Position numbers and translations under genes: made by a program. Under the pieces are notes generated by a model, which worked only from the letters and a program-made list of their open reading frames with translations, was not told where the DNA came from and searched no databases. From Phaeodactylibacter luteus (GTDB lineage: Bacteria; Bacteroidota; Bacteroidia; Chitinophagales; Saprospiraceae): a stretch of DNA of 64,000 nucleotides. The first letter of the stretch is position 1; each line of letters starts with the position of its first letter. Shown piece by piece: positions 7,767 to 16,311 of the stretch. Location: contig NZ_VOOR01000001.1 in assembly GCF_007993045.1 (NCBI RefSeq), positions 62,001-126,000 on the forward strand. Direction: 5' to 3'.

Positions 7767-10656
7767 AGCGGGCGTACAGCCCGATGCTTGCCAATATTGC
7801 GGCCGCTGCTGCAAACAGCCCGAGCAGGGGCCAAGTGGGCCGCTTCCCTGAAATAGTTATGGGCTCTCTATTGCCCTGATAAACGAAGCCGCTCCAATAA
7901 TAAGGATGGGCCAGCAAAGGCTCCTCCCTGATTACCTCCATTTTGGCTTCCCGCAAGGCCTCCGCCTTGTCTAGCCCGCGATTGATGTTGCGGTAAAACG
8001 CAGCTACCAAATGTGGGGCAGCCACATCGCCCAATGGCCACAGCGTCATAATGATGTTAGAGCAGCCTGCGTAAGCAAAGGCATGAGACAGGCTGATATT
8101 CCCTTCTCCAGCTTGTACTTCCCCTACTCCTGTGTTGCAGCCGCTCAGGAAGGCCAGGTCGGCCACTAGAGGCCAAGCGTATAGCTCATACGCATGAAGG
8201 GCTCCGTCTTCCCCCCCGCCGGCGTTCAACACCAGCTTGGAAACAGAAGGGGAACGGGGGTTGATCTCGGTGTGTGTCGCCAAATGCAGTGCGGCTGCCT
8301 GACTGCTCCTTCTGTACCATTCCGCTTCACGAGCTGCTGCCCTCCTAAGGAAAATGCCTTTATACCAACCAGAAAGAGAATCTAGCTCAGCCTGCGCTCC
8401 GGGCAGGGGCGGAAGCTGTTTTTCTGTACCATCAAACTCAGGAGCAAGGGCAAGGATATGCCCGTTGTGCTTTGATTGGGCAGCCTGCTGCTGCAAGGCG
8501 GCACTACCGGATAATAGCTGGCGGAAACTGAAACGCTCCAATAGGAAGGCCGGGCGCCCGCCCGCCAGATCGTAGACCAGCTGATCAAAAGGCACTTGGA
8601 ACAGGGCTCCGTCCGGGATGATAATGACCTTCTCATGCCCGGCAAGCAATGGCTCCAAAGGTGCAAAAACCTGATGATACAACCTATGGCTCAATTCGTA
8701 CACTTTGGGTGAGCGGGACCTCAAGGCCTCCGCTAGCGCTTTGGCTTGCAGCCCCCAATCATTGGCCGGTATAGCTCGCATTGCTATCTGCCCCCGGGTA
8801 AGGGCTACGGCTAACAAAGTATCGGCCGTGGCAAAATAGCTCACCATCGCTTCCCCCTCATACAATACCTTCTGCTGCAGGTCTTTCAGGCCGGCCTCCT
8901 CAATGCTAAGCCTGGCTTTGTAATACCGCGGGTAATCTTCTGCTATCCTGTTTAGCACAGCTTTGTGCTGTCTGATCAGCCGATTGAGCTGGGAAAGGAC
9001 CTCTTCCCTGACCTCTTCTGCATCGGCCAGGTCTGCCTGCGCTTCGTAAAAGCGTATTTCAGCTCTAAGGTTGCGCTCCTCTTCCACCACATTGTCGGGT
9101 ATATCATGGAAGGAACGGGCGTAAAGCTCATTAAGGTTTTCAAGGATGGACAGGGACCGGCTCTTTTCCATATACCGCAGGGCAAGGGCGGCGTACCGTT
9201 GCTCCCCGGTGCCCTGGTACAGCGCGTACAGGGTTTTGACCAGCTCTTCGTAAATATCTCTTGCCTCTACCGCAAACGCTTCCCGTGCACTTTGCCCCTG
9301 CATGTCGAGGCGGTTGTCCTGAATGAGAGAGTCCGCCTGCTGAAGTGCCAAAAGAGACAGCTGCCCATAAGCCAGCGCCCCAGATTGCCGATATGCCGTG
9401 CGCAGCGCCCTTCCCTTTAGCCCCCAAAGGGTAATGCCGTAGGGGACCGACTCCAGGTTGGGCCAGGCAGGGTTGGCATAATCGTCTGCCGGCTCATAGC
9501 CCTCTACCAAAAAGCGGAATGCCACCTGTATGGCCGCCAGTGCCTCGTCGAGGTCATTGCCCTCAAGTGCAATTTCGGCGCGTACCATTTGTGTGCTGGC
9601 ATTGACGTCTATTGGTGCAGCCCCCACCGCCGCCGCTTTTTCAATTGCCTTTCGCGCGCACGCAAAGTCTCCAGATTGCAGACATTGCTTAGCCCGGTAG
9701 TTGTAAGCGATCTGAAGTGCTGCAGAGCCCTCCCCCACGATAGCCTCCAAGTCCGAGATCAATTGATCAAGGCTGGCTACCGCCTCCTCTGACTGCTCGG
9801 CGTCCATCTGTGCCCGGATGATGTTGAGGGTAGTGCGAAAAACGTAATAGTCCAGGCCGCCCGCCAGCCTTTTCCGGATTTCCAGCGCCTTGCCCAGGTA
9901 CATTAGGGCTACAGTAGGCTCATCAAGATCGATGTAAAAAGAGCCGAGGTTGTTATAGCATTGAGCCATCAGCGCTTCATCTTCCAGCAGGCCAATCGCT
10001 TCCTCCAGCTGTATTACCGCTTGCTCCAAGTCACCGGTTTCTGCAAAAGCCTGAGACAGGTGCATGTGGGCAATAGCTTCTGTGCGGGGCAGGCCAGCCC
10101 TCTTTGCGATAATCAACGCAGTGTCTGCAAAGGAACGGCAGGTCTCCCATAAGCCACGCCGCCCATACGCTACTGCCACATTGCAGTAGGCATCTGCAGC
10201 AAAAGACGAGTAGAGGCCTCCGGTGGCTACGGCTACTCGCTGGCCCTCCTGATAATAATGCAGCTGCGCATTATAATTGCCCCGGCGGCCCTCACATATG
10301 CCTAGGTTCATTAAGGTGGTAGAATAAACAGCAGAGGTGTCAGGCTTCAGGAAGCGGTGGAAGGTCTCGCAAGCCAAGGTAGCCTCTGACATGGCCTGCG
10401 GGTAGGCCATGTCGTAAATAGACAGCTCGCTGAGCCAGGTAGCCGCCGCCGCATATAGGTAAGGGGAGCTTGATGGAGAGGACAAGGAGAGCACCTCTTC
10501 ATATACAACACGGGCTTCGGTATAATCGCCTTCCTGCCGCAGAGAGTCTGCTGTCCTTAAGAGCAAGGCTTGCCCGCTGAGCACAGGCTGAGCATTGCTC
10601 TGAAGCGATGCAGCAATAACAATTGCCCATAAAGCTACTTTCTTGTGTTTCCCCAT
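7750..10656 (-). CDS. TPR-CHAT caspase-like protease with C-terminal membrane helix
   Basis: The 968-residue protein starts with a short signal-like segment and continues with many TPR helices (about residues 40-560; for example CYNNLGSFYIDLDEPTVALM and EEALMAQ-type repeats). A CHAT domain occupies about 640-930. The catalytic dyad of the caspase/CHAT fold can be seen as His795 in LHLATHTEI and Cys840 in LAFLSGCNTG, followed by the conserved HAFAYAGCSNIIMTLWPLGD. A C-terminal membrane helix (about 942-961) ends in RFRKAG, so the protease domain is probably tethered to the membrane. CHAT proteases in bacteria cleave specific partner proteins, some in defence or cell-death systems. The target here is unknown. 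It converges on the sigma/TPR pair. Confidence 0.9.
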   Translation of the reverse strand: MGKHKKVALWAIVIAASLQSNAQPVLSGQALLLRTADSLRQEGDYTEARVVYEEVLSLSSPSSSPYLYAAAATWLSELSIYDMAYPQAMSEATLACETFHRFLKPDTSAVYSTTLMNLGICEGRRGNYNAQLHYYQEGQRVAVATGGLYSSFAADAYCNVAVAYGRRGLWETCRSFADTALIIAKRAGLPRTEAIAHMHLSQAFAETGDLEQAVIQLEEAIGLLEDEALMAQCYNNLGSFYIDLDEPTVALMYLGKALEIRKRLAGGLDYYVFRTTLNIIRAQMDAEQSEEAVASLDQLISDLEAIVGEGSAALQIAYNYRAKQCLQSGDFACARKAIEKAAAVGAAPIDVNASTQMVRAEIALEGNDLDEALAAIQVAFRFLVEGYEPADDYANPAWPNLESVPYGITLWGLKGRALRTAYRQSGALAYGQLSLLALQQADSLIQDNRLDMQGQSAREAFAVEARDIYEELVKTLYALYQGTGEQRYAALALRYMEKSRSLSILENLNELYARSFHDIPDNVVEEERNLRAEIRFYEAQADLADAEEVREEVLSQLNRLIRQHKAVLNRIAEDYPRYYKARLSIEEAGLKDLQQKVLYEGEAMVSYFATADTLLAVALTRGQIAMRAIPANDWGLQAKALAEALRSRSPKVYELSHRLYHQVFAPLEPLLAGHEKVIIIPDGALFQVPFDQLVYDLAGGRPAFLLERFSFRQLLSGSAALQQQAAQSKHNGHILALAPEFDGTEKQLPPLPGAQAELDSLSGWYKGIFLRRAAAREAEWYRRSSQAAALHLATHTEINPRSPSVSKLVLNAGGGEDGALHAYELYAWPLVADLAFLSGCNTGVGEVQAGEGNISLSHAFAYAGCSNIIMTLWPLGDVAAPHLVAAFYRNINRGLDKAEALREAKMEVIREEPLLAHPYYWSGFVYQGNREPITISGKRPTWPLLGLFAAAAAILASIGLYARFRKAG

Positions 10657-11107
10657 TTTCCCAATTCAAAGGTGCACTGCAGGAGCACCATTCTGTAGGG
10701 GAAGGTAGGAAAAATATCTTGCCTGTTGGGCCCGCCATCAAGGCATTGTACAAATGCTTGCCCTAACTGTGCCAAATCTATGCCCGAAGTACAAAAATGC
10801 AGCCCGAAGCCCAAAAATTTGCCCCCCCTTGAACAGGGCGTAAACCAAAAAGCCGCAGGCGTTGATGCTTTTCGGGCTTTATCGCCTGGAACTGGCCTAG
10901 CGCTGCGAAGGGGTGGCAAGCCCGATAGGGCCGAGCGGACAGCGAGCCCCGTAGCATAGCGGCACCTGCCATCGGGCAGGGGCAGGCCCTAAAAAATGAC
11001 AATCTGGGTTGCCCCCCTTGAACATTATGCCAAGGCTGTAGTTACACTTGGCGTAATAGGTTTTAGTTTATTTGGGGTTGCACACGGTCCATCTGTGTGC
11101 AACTTTT
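10657..11107. other. Gene-free stretch holding repeat copy A and two hairpins
   Basis: This 451-base gap separates the start of the CHAT gene from the end of the spermidine-synthase gene. It contains repeat copy A (10894-10989) and a hairpin with stem TTATGCCAAG/CTTGGCGTAA (11025-11034 with 11047-11056, one G-T pair). A second hairpin at 11077-11103 continues over the end of the speE-like gene. The open frames here translate the repeat and are not convincing genes. Confidence 0.7.
10894..10989 (+). repeat. Interspersed 96-bp structured repeat, copy A
   Basis: The copy begins GGCCTAGCGCTGCG and ends GGGGCAGGCCC. Two small hairpins are visible: GCCC-GATA-GGGC and CCTGCC-ATCG-GGCAGG (the second lies in the last third). 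The same sequence recurs at 21534, 28375 (inverted), 34016, 56462 and 62860 (inverted) with only scattered changes. This copy lies downstream of the speE-like gene. Confidence 0.95.
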
Positions 11108-11109
11108 TT
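11077..11109 (+). terminator. Perfect hairpin with T-run on the plus strand
   Basis: GTTGCACAC (11077-11085) pairs with GTGTGCAAC (11095-11103), and TTTTTTA follows. This is the form of a plus-strand intrinsic terminator. It overlaps the stop codon of the minus-strand speE-like gene, while no plus-strand protein gene ends here. The only candidate source of a plus-strand transcript is the gap with repeat copy A. On the minus strand the stem could still act as a 3' stabiliser. Confidence 0.6.
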
Positions 11110-12655
11110 ATTGCCCTTCGAGCTGTTCGCGGCTCCACTTTTCCCACTCTTCCAGGTAGTACGCCAAAAGCGCGGGCTGATCGAGACGATTGGGCTGCAG
11201 CCCGGGCAAAGGGGCAGTGTCCTTTGGGAAGTGCATCATAGCCGCCACCACTTCTTCAGACAAGTACCTAACTGGCAAGTGGGTAGAAAATGGAAGTAGG
11301 GCGGGCAACTTCCGGCCTGCAAGCACAAACCCCCAATCCCCGAAAGAAGGCACATAAGTGTGGTACGGCTGCACCTCGCCAAAGCCAGAAGCTTTGAGGG
11401 TCTCTACGATGCACCAAAAAGCCTTGCGGGTGTGGAACGGGCTCGTAGCCTGCGTCGCCAGTAAGCCGTTGGGCGTAAGCCGCTGCCGGGCCAGGTCAAA
11501 AAACCAAGTGCTGTACAGCCGTGCGACAGCCTCATTGGAAGGGTCGGGCAGGTCTACCAAGATGAGGTCGTAATAGCTCTTGGCCGCTCCAAGAAAGCGG
11601 GAAGCGTCTTGTGCGACGGTTTTCACCCTGGGGTCGAAAAGGGCCCCCTCGTTGAGTGCTTTGAGCCTGGAGTTCTGCCGGGCCAGCTTAAAGACAGCGG
11701 TATCCAGGTCCACAATGGTCAACTGTTTTACCCGCTTGCTTTTCAGGACTTCCCGCGCCAGCAGCCCCTCCCCTCCTCCTAATATGAGGACGTTCTCAGC
11801 GTAGGGCGCTACGGACACGGGCAGCACGCCAAGGGCTTCATGGTAGCGGTATTCATCCGTTGAAGAAAACTGTATGATCCGGTTGATGTACAAACGCAGG
11901 TCGTCCCGGTTGAGAGTAAGGGCCAGGTTTTGATAAGGGGTCTGCTCGCTGTAAATGATACGGTGCGGGTACGCCCGGCTGTCCCAGCGTTCCAGCAGAT
12001 GGCCTGATTGCCAGAGCAGGGCAGTGAAACAAAGCCCTACCCCAAACGCAAGGGCCGCCAGCCTGCGGGCAAAACGCTTGGATAGATGCCCTACAAAGTA
12101 ATACAGCACCCCTATGCCCAGCACGATGTTCAGCAGCCCAAAAGCCACTGCACTGCGGAACAGCCCAAAAAATGGCAACAGCAAAAATGGGAAAAGCAGG
12201 GTGGCCGCTAAAGCGCCAAAGTAATCTAGCGCCATGACATTGGCCAGGTTGGTGCGCAGGGGGTAGTACTTCTTCATGATCCTGGCCAGCAGAGGGATTT
12301 CAAAGCCGGTCAGCACCCCAACCCCCAGCGTAACCCCCAAGGTGAGGGCCTGAAACCCCTCTGCGCTCAGCTGCGGGAAGGAAAAGTAGAGCAAGGGCAC
12401 GCTGCAGCCTCCTAGCAAGCCCAACAGGGTCTCCACTCCTATAAACCAGGCAGGCAGGTGGGCGTCGCCCAGCCATTTGCTGAAATAAGACCCTAGCCCC
12501 ATAGCCGCCATGTAAATGCCGATGATAAGCGAAAACTGGGTAATGCTGTCCCCAAGAAAATAGGAAGCAGTAGTACTGATGAGCAGCTCATAAACGATAG
12601 AGCACAGCCCGGCAATGAATATCGCGCCCCCAAGGGCTGCTTTTTCTGAGACCAT
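11108..12655 (-). CDS. speE: Membrane-fused spermidine synthase-like protein (polyamine aminopropyltransferase)
   Basis: The first 200 or so residues hold about six to seven membrane helices (GAIFIAGLCSIVYELLIST, LIIGIYMAAMGLGSYFSKW). The C-terminal half is an aminopropyltransferase fold: LILGGGEGLLAREVLK (AdoMet-type nucleotide loop), LTIVDLDTAVFKLA, DASRFL, and YDLILVDLPDPSNEAVARLY, which carries the catalytic acidic residue. Such long forms occur in many bacteria and use decarboxylated AdoMet. The gene diverges from an operon encoding a lipoprotein, a glutathionylspermidine-synthase-like ligase and AdoMet decarboxylase (SpeD), which would supply the decarboxylated AdoMet. The polyamine acceptor is not provable from sequence. 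Confidence 0.88.
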   Translation of the reverse strand: MVSEKAALGGAIFIAGLCSIVYELLISTTASYFLGDSITQFSLIIGIYMAAMGLGSYFSKWLGDAHLPAWFIGVETLLGLLGGCSVPLLYFSFPQLSAEGFQALTLGVTLGVGVLTGFEIPLLARIMKKYYPLRTNLANVMALDYFGALAATLLFPFLLLPFFGLFRSAVAFGLLNIVLGIGVLYYFVGHLSKRFARRLAALAFGVGLCFTALLWQSGHLLERWDSRAYPHRIIYSEQTPYQNLALTLNRDDLRLYINRIIQFSSTDEYRYHEALGVLPVSVAPYAENVLILGGGEGLLAREVLKSKRVKQLTIVDLDTAVFKLARQNSRLKALNEGALFDPRVKTVAQDASRFLGAAKSYYDLILVDLPDPSNEAVARLYSTWFFDLARQRLTPNGLLATQATSPFHTRKAFWCIVETLKASGFGEVQPYHTYVPSFGDWGFVLAGRKLPALLPFSTHLPVRYLSEEVVAAMMHFPKDTAPLPGLQPNRLDQPALLAYYLEEWEKWSREQLEGQ

Positions 12656-12833
12656 CCGTTAGCGTTGTGTTTTAGCAGGCTTGCAAACTAAGTGAAAAAT
12701 CTGCAATCCCCAGTGTCCGCCCAATCGGCCTCTTTGTCTATCTTTCCTAGCCTTTGAGCTCATTATTTTGGACAGCCGTGCAGTTTTCTTACATTGAGAC
12801 AGATATGCTTCAGCCACCATCAATTCTCCGAAT

Positions 12834-13388
12834 ATGAAAATTTATTGGAATATGCTTGCCGGAGCGCTCATCGCCTTGCTGGCCCTGAGCAGCTGCGGTG
12901 GGGCAGAACGGGTCGGGCCTACCAGTTATGAGGACGGGCTCGTGACCACCGTAAGGGAAACCAGCGACGGCACCTTCAAAATCGAGGATGAAAAGCCCGT
13001 CAGCCAGAAAAGCGCCAGTGCCATTATCGCCAAATATGCTGATAATACCGTAGACACCATCCCGCTGAGCGAAGCTCAGCAGATCATGGCTGATTCTACG
13101 GCTCAGGCAAAAAACGACTCGACCAGCAGGCACCACAACAGCCATTACCGCCGCCGGAGCTCGCTTGTGTCTGTCGCCTACTATGGCTATATGGGCTATA
13201 TGCTAGGCCGGAGCCGTTCTTACGGCCCCAGCCCGGGTGTGTACATGGACCAGCGTACTTATCAGCGGGTCAATAATACAACCGGCAGCCGATTCCGCAA
13301 TGCCACATCAAGGAGTACGACTTCGAAGCCGAGCAAGTCCAAATCAGGCTATGGCAGTTCCCGCTCAACCCGTTCCTATGGTGGATAG
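12834..13388 (+). CDS. Small lipoprotein, YgiB/DUF1190-like companion of the ligase
   Basis: The 184-residue product has a lipoprotein signal: a hydrophobic stretch followed by the lipobox LSSC (Cys22). The middle is acidic (SYEDGLVTTVRETSDGTFKI). The C-terminal third is rich in Ser, Tyr, Gly and Arg, with the segment YYGYMGYMLGRSRSYG. A small lipoprotein with a YM-GR type Gly-rich tail next to a glutathionylspermidine-synthase-like gene recalls E. coli ygiB-ygiC and the UPF0323 lipoproteins. That link is inference from gene order and composition. The next gene overlaps its end by 11 bases, so the two are translated together. Confidence 0.75.
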   Translation: MKIYWNMLAGALIALLALSSCGGAERVGPTSYEDGLVTTVRETSDGTFKIEDEKPVSQKSASAIIAKYADNTVDTIPLSEAQQIMADSTAQAKNDSTSRHHNSHYRRRSSLVSVAYYGYMGYMLGRSRSYGPSPGVYMDQRTYQRVNNTTGSRFRNATSRSTTSKPSKSKSGYGSSRSTRSYGG

Positions 13389-14565
13389 CAGACTCGAAAG
13401 CCTGAAGGAGCTCCCGCACAGCGCTTTAGCCAAGCGCGGGCTGGAATGGTTTGCCCAAGGCGACAACCATGATTATCTGGCTCAAGAAGCGATCGGTGTA
13501 TCCGCCCGAGAAGTCAGTGCATATAGCCAAGCCGCAGCAGCGCTCTACAACCTGCTCCTGCGCACCGCTCAGGCTGTTCATGCCCAAGCGCTTTGGAAAA
13601 ATGCCGGGGTGCCTGAAAATGCAGTCGAAGCCGTAGCATGGTCTATGCGGCGGGAATGGGGCAACCACCTGATCGGGCGTTTTGACTTTGCGGGAGGGCT
13701 AGAAGGGCTCCCCCTTCGGCTCATTGAGTTCAATGCCGATACCCTTTCCCTTATGCCGGAGACGGAGACCATCCAATCCCTATGTACGGGGCAGCTCAGG
13801 GGCAGCCGGCCAACATGGGCTGCTCTCCGGGAAGCTATGGCCCGCAAGTGGGCGCAGATTTTGCGGCAGCACCCCGGGCGCGAACCCGCCTTGCTCCTTA
13901 TTGGGCTTGGGCACGAGGAAGACTGGCTGAACCTTGACGTGGTGGAAATGGCAGCCCGGCAGGCTGGCTTCACGGAAGTACACCGGGCACCACTGGAAGA
14001 GGTGATCTTCTCACCGGACGAAGGGGTTTTCCTGGAAATCGAACAGGACGCCTACCTGCGCTACGATTTTGTCTTCAAAATGGTGCCTTGGGACTTCATT
14101 GCCCACGAAGAGCCTGAGCTCATGGACATCCTGACACAGATCATCACCCGGGAGCTGTGCGTAGTGTTCAACCCTGCTTATAGCCTACTGCTACAGTCTA
14201 AAGCACTGCTCACCCTACCGGCCGAGTTGGGGCTGCAGCACCCTGCTTTGCTGAGGTGCAGCTGGGACAAAGGTGCATTTACCGGCCAACGGTTTGCCGC
14301 AAAGCCAATTTTCGGCAGGACGGGCGATAACGTCAGCCTTTTCGATGGCAGCCCTCAGCCTATAGCGCAGAATGCTGGCGACTTCCCGTCTGGCCCCTTT
14401 GTTTATCAAGAGCTGGCCCCTTTCAATACCGACAGCGATGGCGCCCGTTATCAGCCCAGTGTTTTCATGAGCGGGGAGGAAGCTTGCGGGCTCGGCATCA
14501 GGCGGCAGGAAGGGCTTATTGTAGACGACGACGCTGAGTTCATCAGCCATTTTATAACCGACTAA
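13378..14565 (+). CDS. Glutathionylspermidine synthase-like ATP-grasp ligase (YgiC-type)
   Basis: The 395-residue protein matches the synthetase half of glutathionylspermidine synthase. Visible motifs are GNHLIGRFDF, LRLIEFNADTLSLMPET, the metal/ATP region AKPIFGRTGDNVSLFDG and FVYQELAPF near the end. There is no N-terminal amidase (CHAP) domain, as in E. coli YgiC/YjfC. The family joins a carboxylate to an amine using ATP. SpeD starts 14 bases downstream and a spermidine synthase diverges upstream, so a polyamine is a likely amine substrate. The ATG at 13378 overlaps the lipoprotein gene; a GTG one codon later is also possible. Whether glutathione is the acid partner is unknown. Confidence 0.85.
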   Translation: MVDSRLESLKELPHSALAKRGLEWFAQGDNHDYLAQEAIGVSAREVSAYSQAAAALYNLLLRTAQAVHAQALWKNAGVPENAVEAVAWSMRREWGNHLIGRFDFAGGLEGLPLRLIEFNADTLSLMPETETIQSLCTGQLRGSRPTWAALREAMARKWAQILRQHPGREPALLLIGLGHEEDWLNLDVVEMAARQAGFTEVHRAPLEEVIFSPDEGVFLEIEQDAYLRYDFVFKMVPWDFIAHEEPELMDILTQIITRELCVVFNPAYSLLLQSKALLTLPAELGLQHPALLRCSWDKGAFTGQRFAAKPIFGRTGDNVSLFDGSPQPIAQNAGDFPSGPFVYQELAPFNTDSDGARYQPSVFMSGEEACGLGIRRQEGLIVDDDAEFISHFITD

Positions 14566-14579
14566 CCCTGAACGACGGC

Positions 14580-14951
14580 ATGGCCAGCCCTATCTTTATC
14601 CCTAAACGCACTGCCCTGGGGCAGCACGTACTCTTGGAGCTCAGTCAGTGCCCACCTGGGCTGCTTTCGGATACCGGCCGGCTGGAAGAGGCCATGCAGG
14701 AGGCCGCTGAGCGTATGGGGGCCACTATCGTCAGCAGCCACTTCCATAAGTTTTCGCCCTATGGCGCCTCCGGTGTGGTCATCATTCAGGAAAGCCACCT
14801 CACTTTGCACACTTGGCCAGAGCACGGCTATGCTGCCGTGGACATTTTCACTTGCGGGGACATCGACCTGGGCACCGGGGCCAATTTCCTGGCCAAAGCG
14901 TTGCAAGCGGGCCAATGGGAATGGGCTGCCCACGACCGCGGGCCTTCCTGA
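14580..14951 (+). CDS. speD: S-adenosylmethionine decarboxylase proenzyme, prokaryotic class 1
   Basis: The 123-residue proenzyme has the self-cleavage and pyruvoyl-forming site QESHLTLHTWPE, with processing expected between Glu71 and Ser72. It also has the catalytic His77 and Cys92 (VDIFTCGDIDLG). The length is normal for this class. The enzyme makes decarboxylated AdoMet, the aminopropyl donor for spermidine synthase, which is encoded divergently at 11108-12655. It is the last gene of the lipoprotein-ligase-speD operon and ends only 5 bases before the end of the convergent cysteine desulfurase gene. Confidence 0.95.
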   Translation: MASPIFIPKRTALGQHVLLELSQCPPGLLSDTGRLEEAMQEAAERMGATIVSSHFHKFSPYGASGVVIIQESHLTLHTWPEHGYAAVDIFTCGDIDLGTGANFLAKALQAGQWEWAAHDRGPS

Positions 14952-14956
14952 AGTAC

Positions 14957-16129
14957 TTACTTCTCCTGGTACATTTCCCAAGCGGGGCTGGCCTGCCGCA
15001 CCTTGGCAACGGCCTCCCTGACCAATGCTACAGCACGTGCCACCTCTTCTGTTTGAGTAAACCGCCCCAAGCTGAACCGCAAGGAACTGTGGGCTTCGTC
15101 GGCTGAGAGCCCCATAGCTGTCAGGACGTGGCTCGGCTCCACCGAAGCGGAAGTGCAGGCTGAGCCTGAAGAAAGCGCAAGTTGCTGCCCGAAACGCATC
15201 ATTACTGCTTCAGACTCCGCATAAGGGAAGCAGATGTTAGTAGTATGAGGCAAGCGGTGGGCGGAGTGCCCGTTGAGCCGGGCAAGGGGCACCTTCAACA
15301 GCTCAGCCTCCAAGCTGGAGCGCAAACCGTTCAGGCGCTCAGCGGTAGCAGCCATTTCTTCCAAAGCGATAGCAGCTGCCTGCCCGAACCCCACAATGCC
15401 AGGCACGTTGAGGGTGCCAGAGCGCAGCCCCTGCTCATGCCCACCTCCGTACTGTTGTGCTACGAGCCCTACCTTCGGCTGCCGCCGGCTGACGTAAAGC
15501 GCGCCAATGCCTTTGGGGCCATACATTTTATGAGCGGTAAATGCCATGAGGTGGACGCCTGCCTCACGGGGGCTGCAAGGCAGCTTCCCAGCCATCTGTG
15601 TGCCATCGCTCATCAAAATCAAGCCATGCCGTTCGCAAATATTGCCAATAGCCTGCATTGGCTGAAGGACGCCAGTCTCGTTATTGGCCCACATAATAGC
15701 AACCAATATGGTATCTGGGCGGATGGCCGCTTCCAGCGCTTCCAAGTCTACCTGCCCATCCGGGCGGGGCAAGAGCCGGGTCACGGTAGCGCCCAGCTGC
15801 TCCGCCCGGGCGCAAGCGTCGAGCACCGCCTTGTGCTCCGTTGCGAGCGTGATCAAATGAGCACCTTTGCGGCGGTACTGCTCGAGCACGCCCAAAATGG
15901 CCAGGTTGTCTGCTTCGGTAGCCCCGGAGGTAAAGATGATTTCTTTAGGATCGGCACCGATGAGGTTTGCGACTTGCCGGCGGGCCTTTTTGACCGCATC
16001 TTCCGCCATCCATCCCCAGGCATGGTTGCGGCTGGAAGCATTGCCGGGCTGATCGTAGAAAAAAGGCAGCATGGTTTCAACCACACGGGGGTCGCAGGGG
16101 GTCGTAGCGTTATTGTCCAGGTATATCAT
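14957..16129 (-). CDS. iscS: Cysteine desulfurase (IscS/NifS class)
   Basis: This is a 390-residue PLP enzyme of normal length. Motifs are YLDNNATTPCDPRV at the N-terminus, FTSGATEADNLAI, the substrate-contacting TEHKAVLD, the PLP-lysine site FTAHKMYGPKGIGALY, and the active-site cysteine loop LSSGSACTSASVEPSHVL near residue 325. It releases sulfur from cysteine for Fe-S clusters and thiolated tRNA. No iscU or suf genes are nearby, so it may serve as a general sulfur donor. The gene stands alone: convergent with speD and divergent from the AhpD-like gene. Confidence 0.95.
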   Translation of the reverse strand: MIYLDNNATTPCDPRVVETMLPFFYDQPGNASSRNHAWGWMAEDAVKKARRQVANLIGADPKEIIFTSGATEADNLAILGVLEQYRRKGAHLITLATEHKAVLDACARAEQLGATVTRLLPRPDGQVDLEALEAAIRPDTILVAIMWANNETGVLQPMQAIGNICERHGLILMSDGTQMAGKLPCSPREAGVHLMAFTAHKMYGPKGIGALYVSRRQPKVGLVAQQYGGGHEQGLRSGTLNVPGIVGFGQAAAIALEEMAATAERLNGLRSSLEAELLKVPLARLNGHSAHRLPHTTNICFPYAESEAVMMRFGQQLALSSGSACTSASVEPSHVLTAMGLSADEAHSSLRFSLGRFTQTEEVARAVALVREAVAKVRQASPAWEMYQEK

Positions 16130-16238
16130 ATGGCGTTTGGCTTAGGTTTTTGGCCAGGGGCAACAGCCCTTTGAACAAAACAACCAAATTTAAGGATTTT
16201 CGTTGCCTCGCCCCTTCGTACCACCGGTTCAGTTTTCC

Positions 16239-16246
16239 TACTTTTG
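16239..16246 (+). promoter_or_regulatory. -7 box TACTTTTG before the AhpD-like gene
   Basis: A perfect TAnnTTTG element lies 66 bases upstream of the chosen ATG (16312). A TTC rather than TTG lies about 21 bases further upstream, so the -33 part is weak. Confidence 0.45.
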
Positions 16247-16311
16247 CCCTTCTGCAATCTTAATCCATTCAGGCAGTGGGCCTTTTCCCGCCTGGCAAAC
16301 CAAATGCTGCT

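Noticed and set aside
10778-11002. Open frame on the minus strand across repeat A (and a similar one at 56433-56660) giving related peptides with MAGAAMLRGSL
   Set aside because: The similarity is simply the shared repeat DNA. Copy D has a one-base deletion that breaks the frame, and there is no consistent start or ribosome site. Such frames are likely to be spurious gene calls.
15182-16174. 330-codon plus-strand open frame
   Set aside because: It is antisense to the cysteine desulfurase gene, whose active-site motifs are complete.
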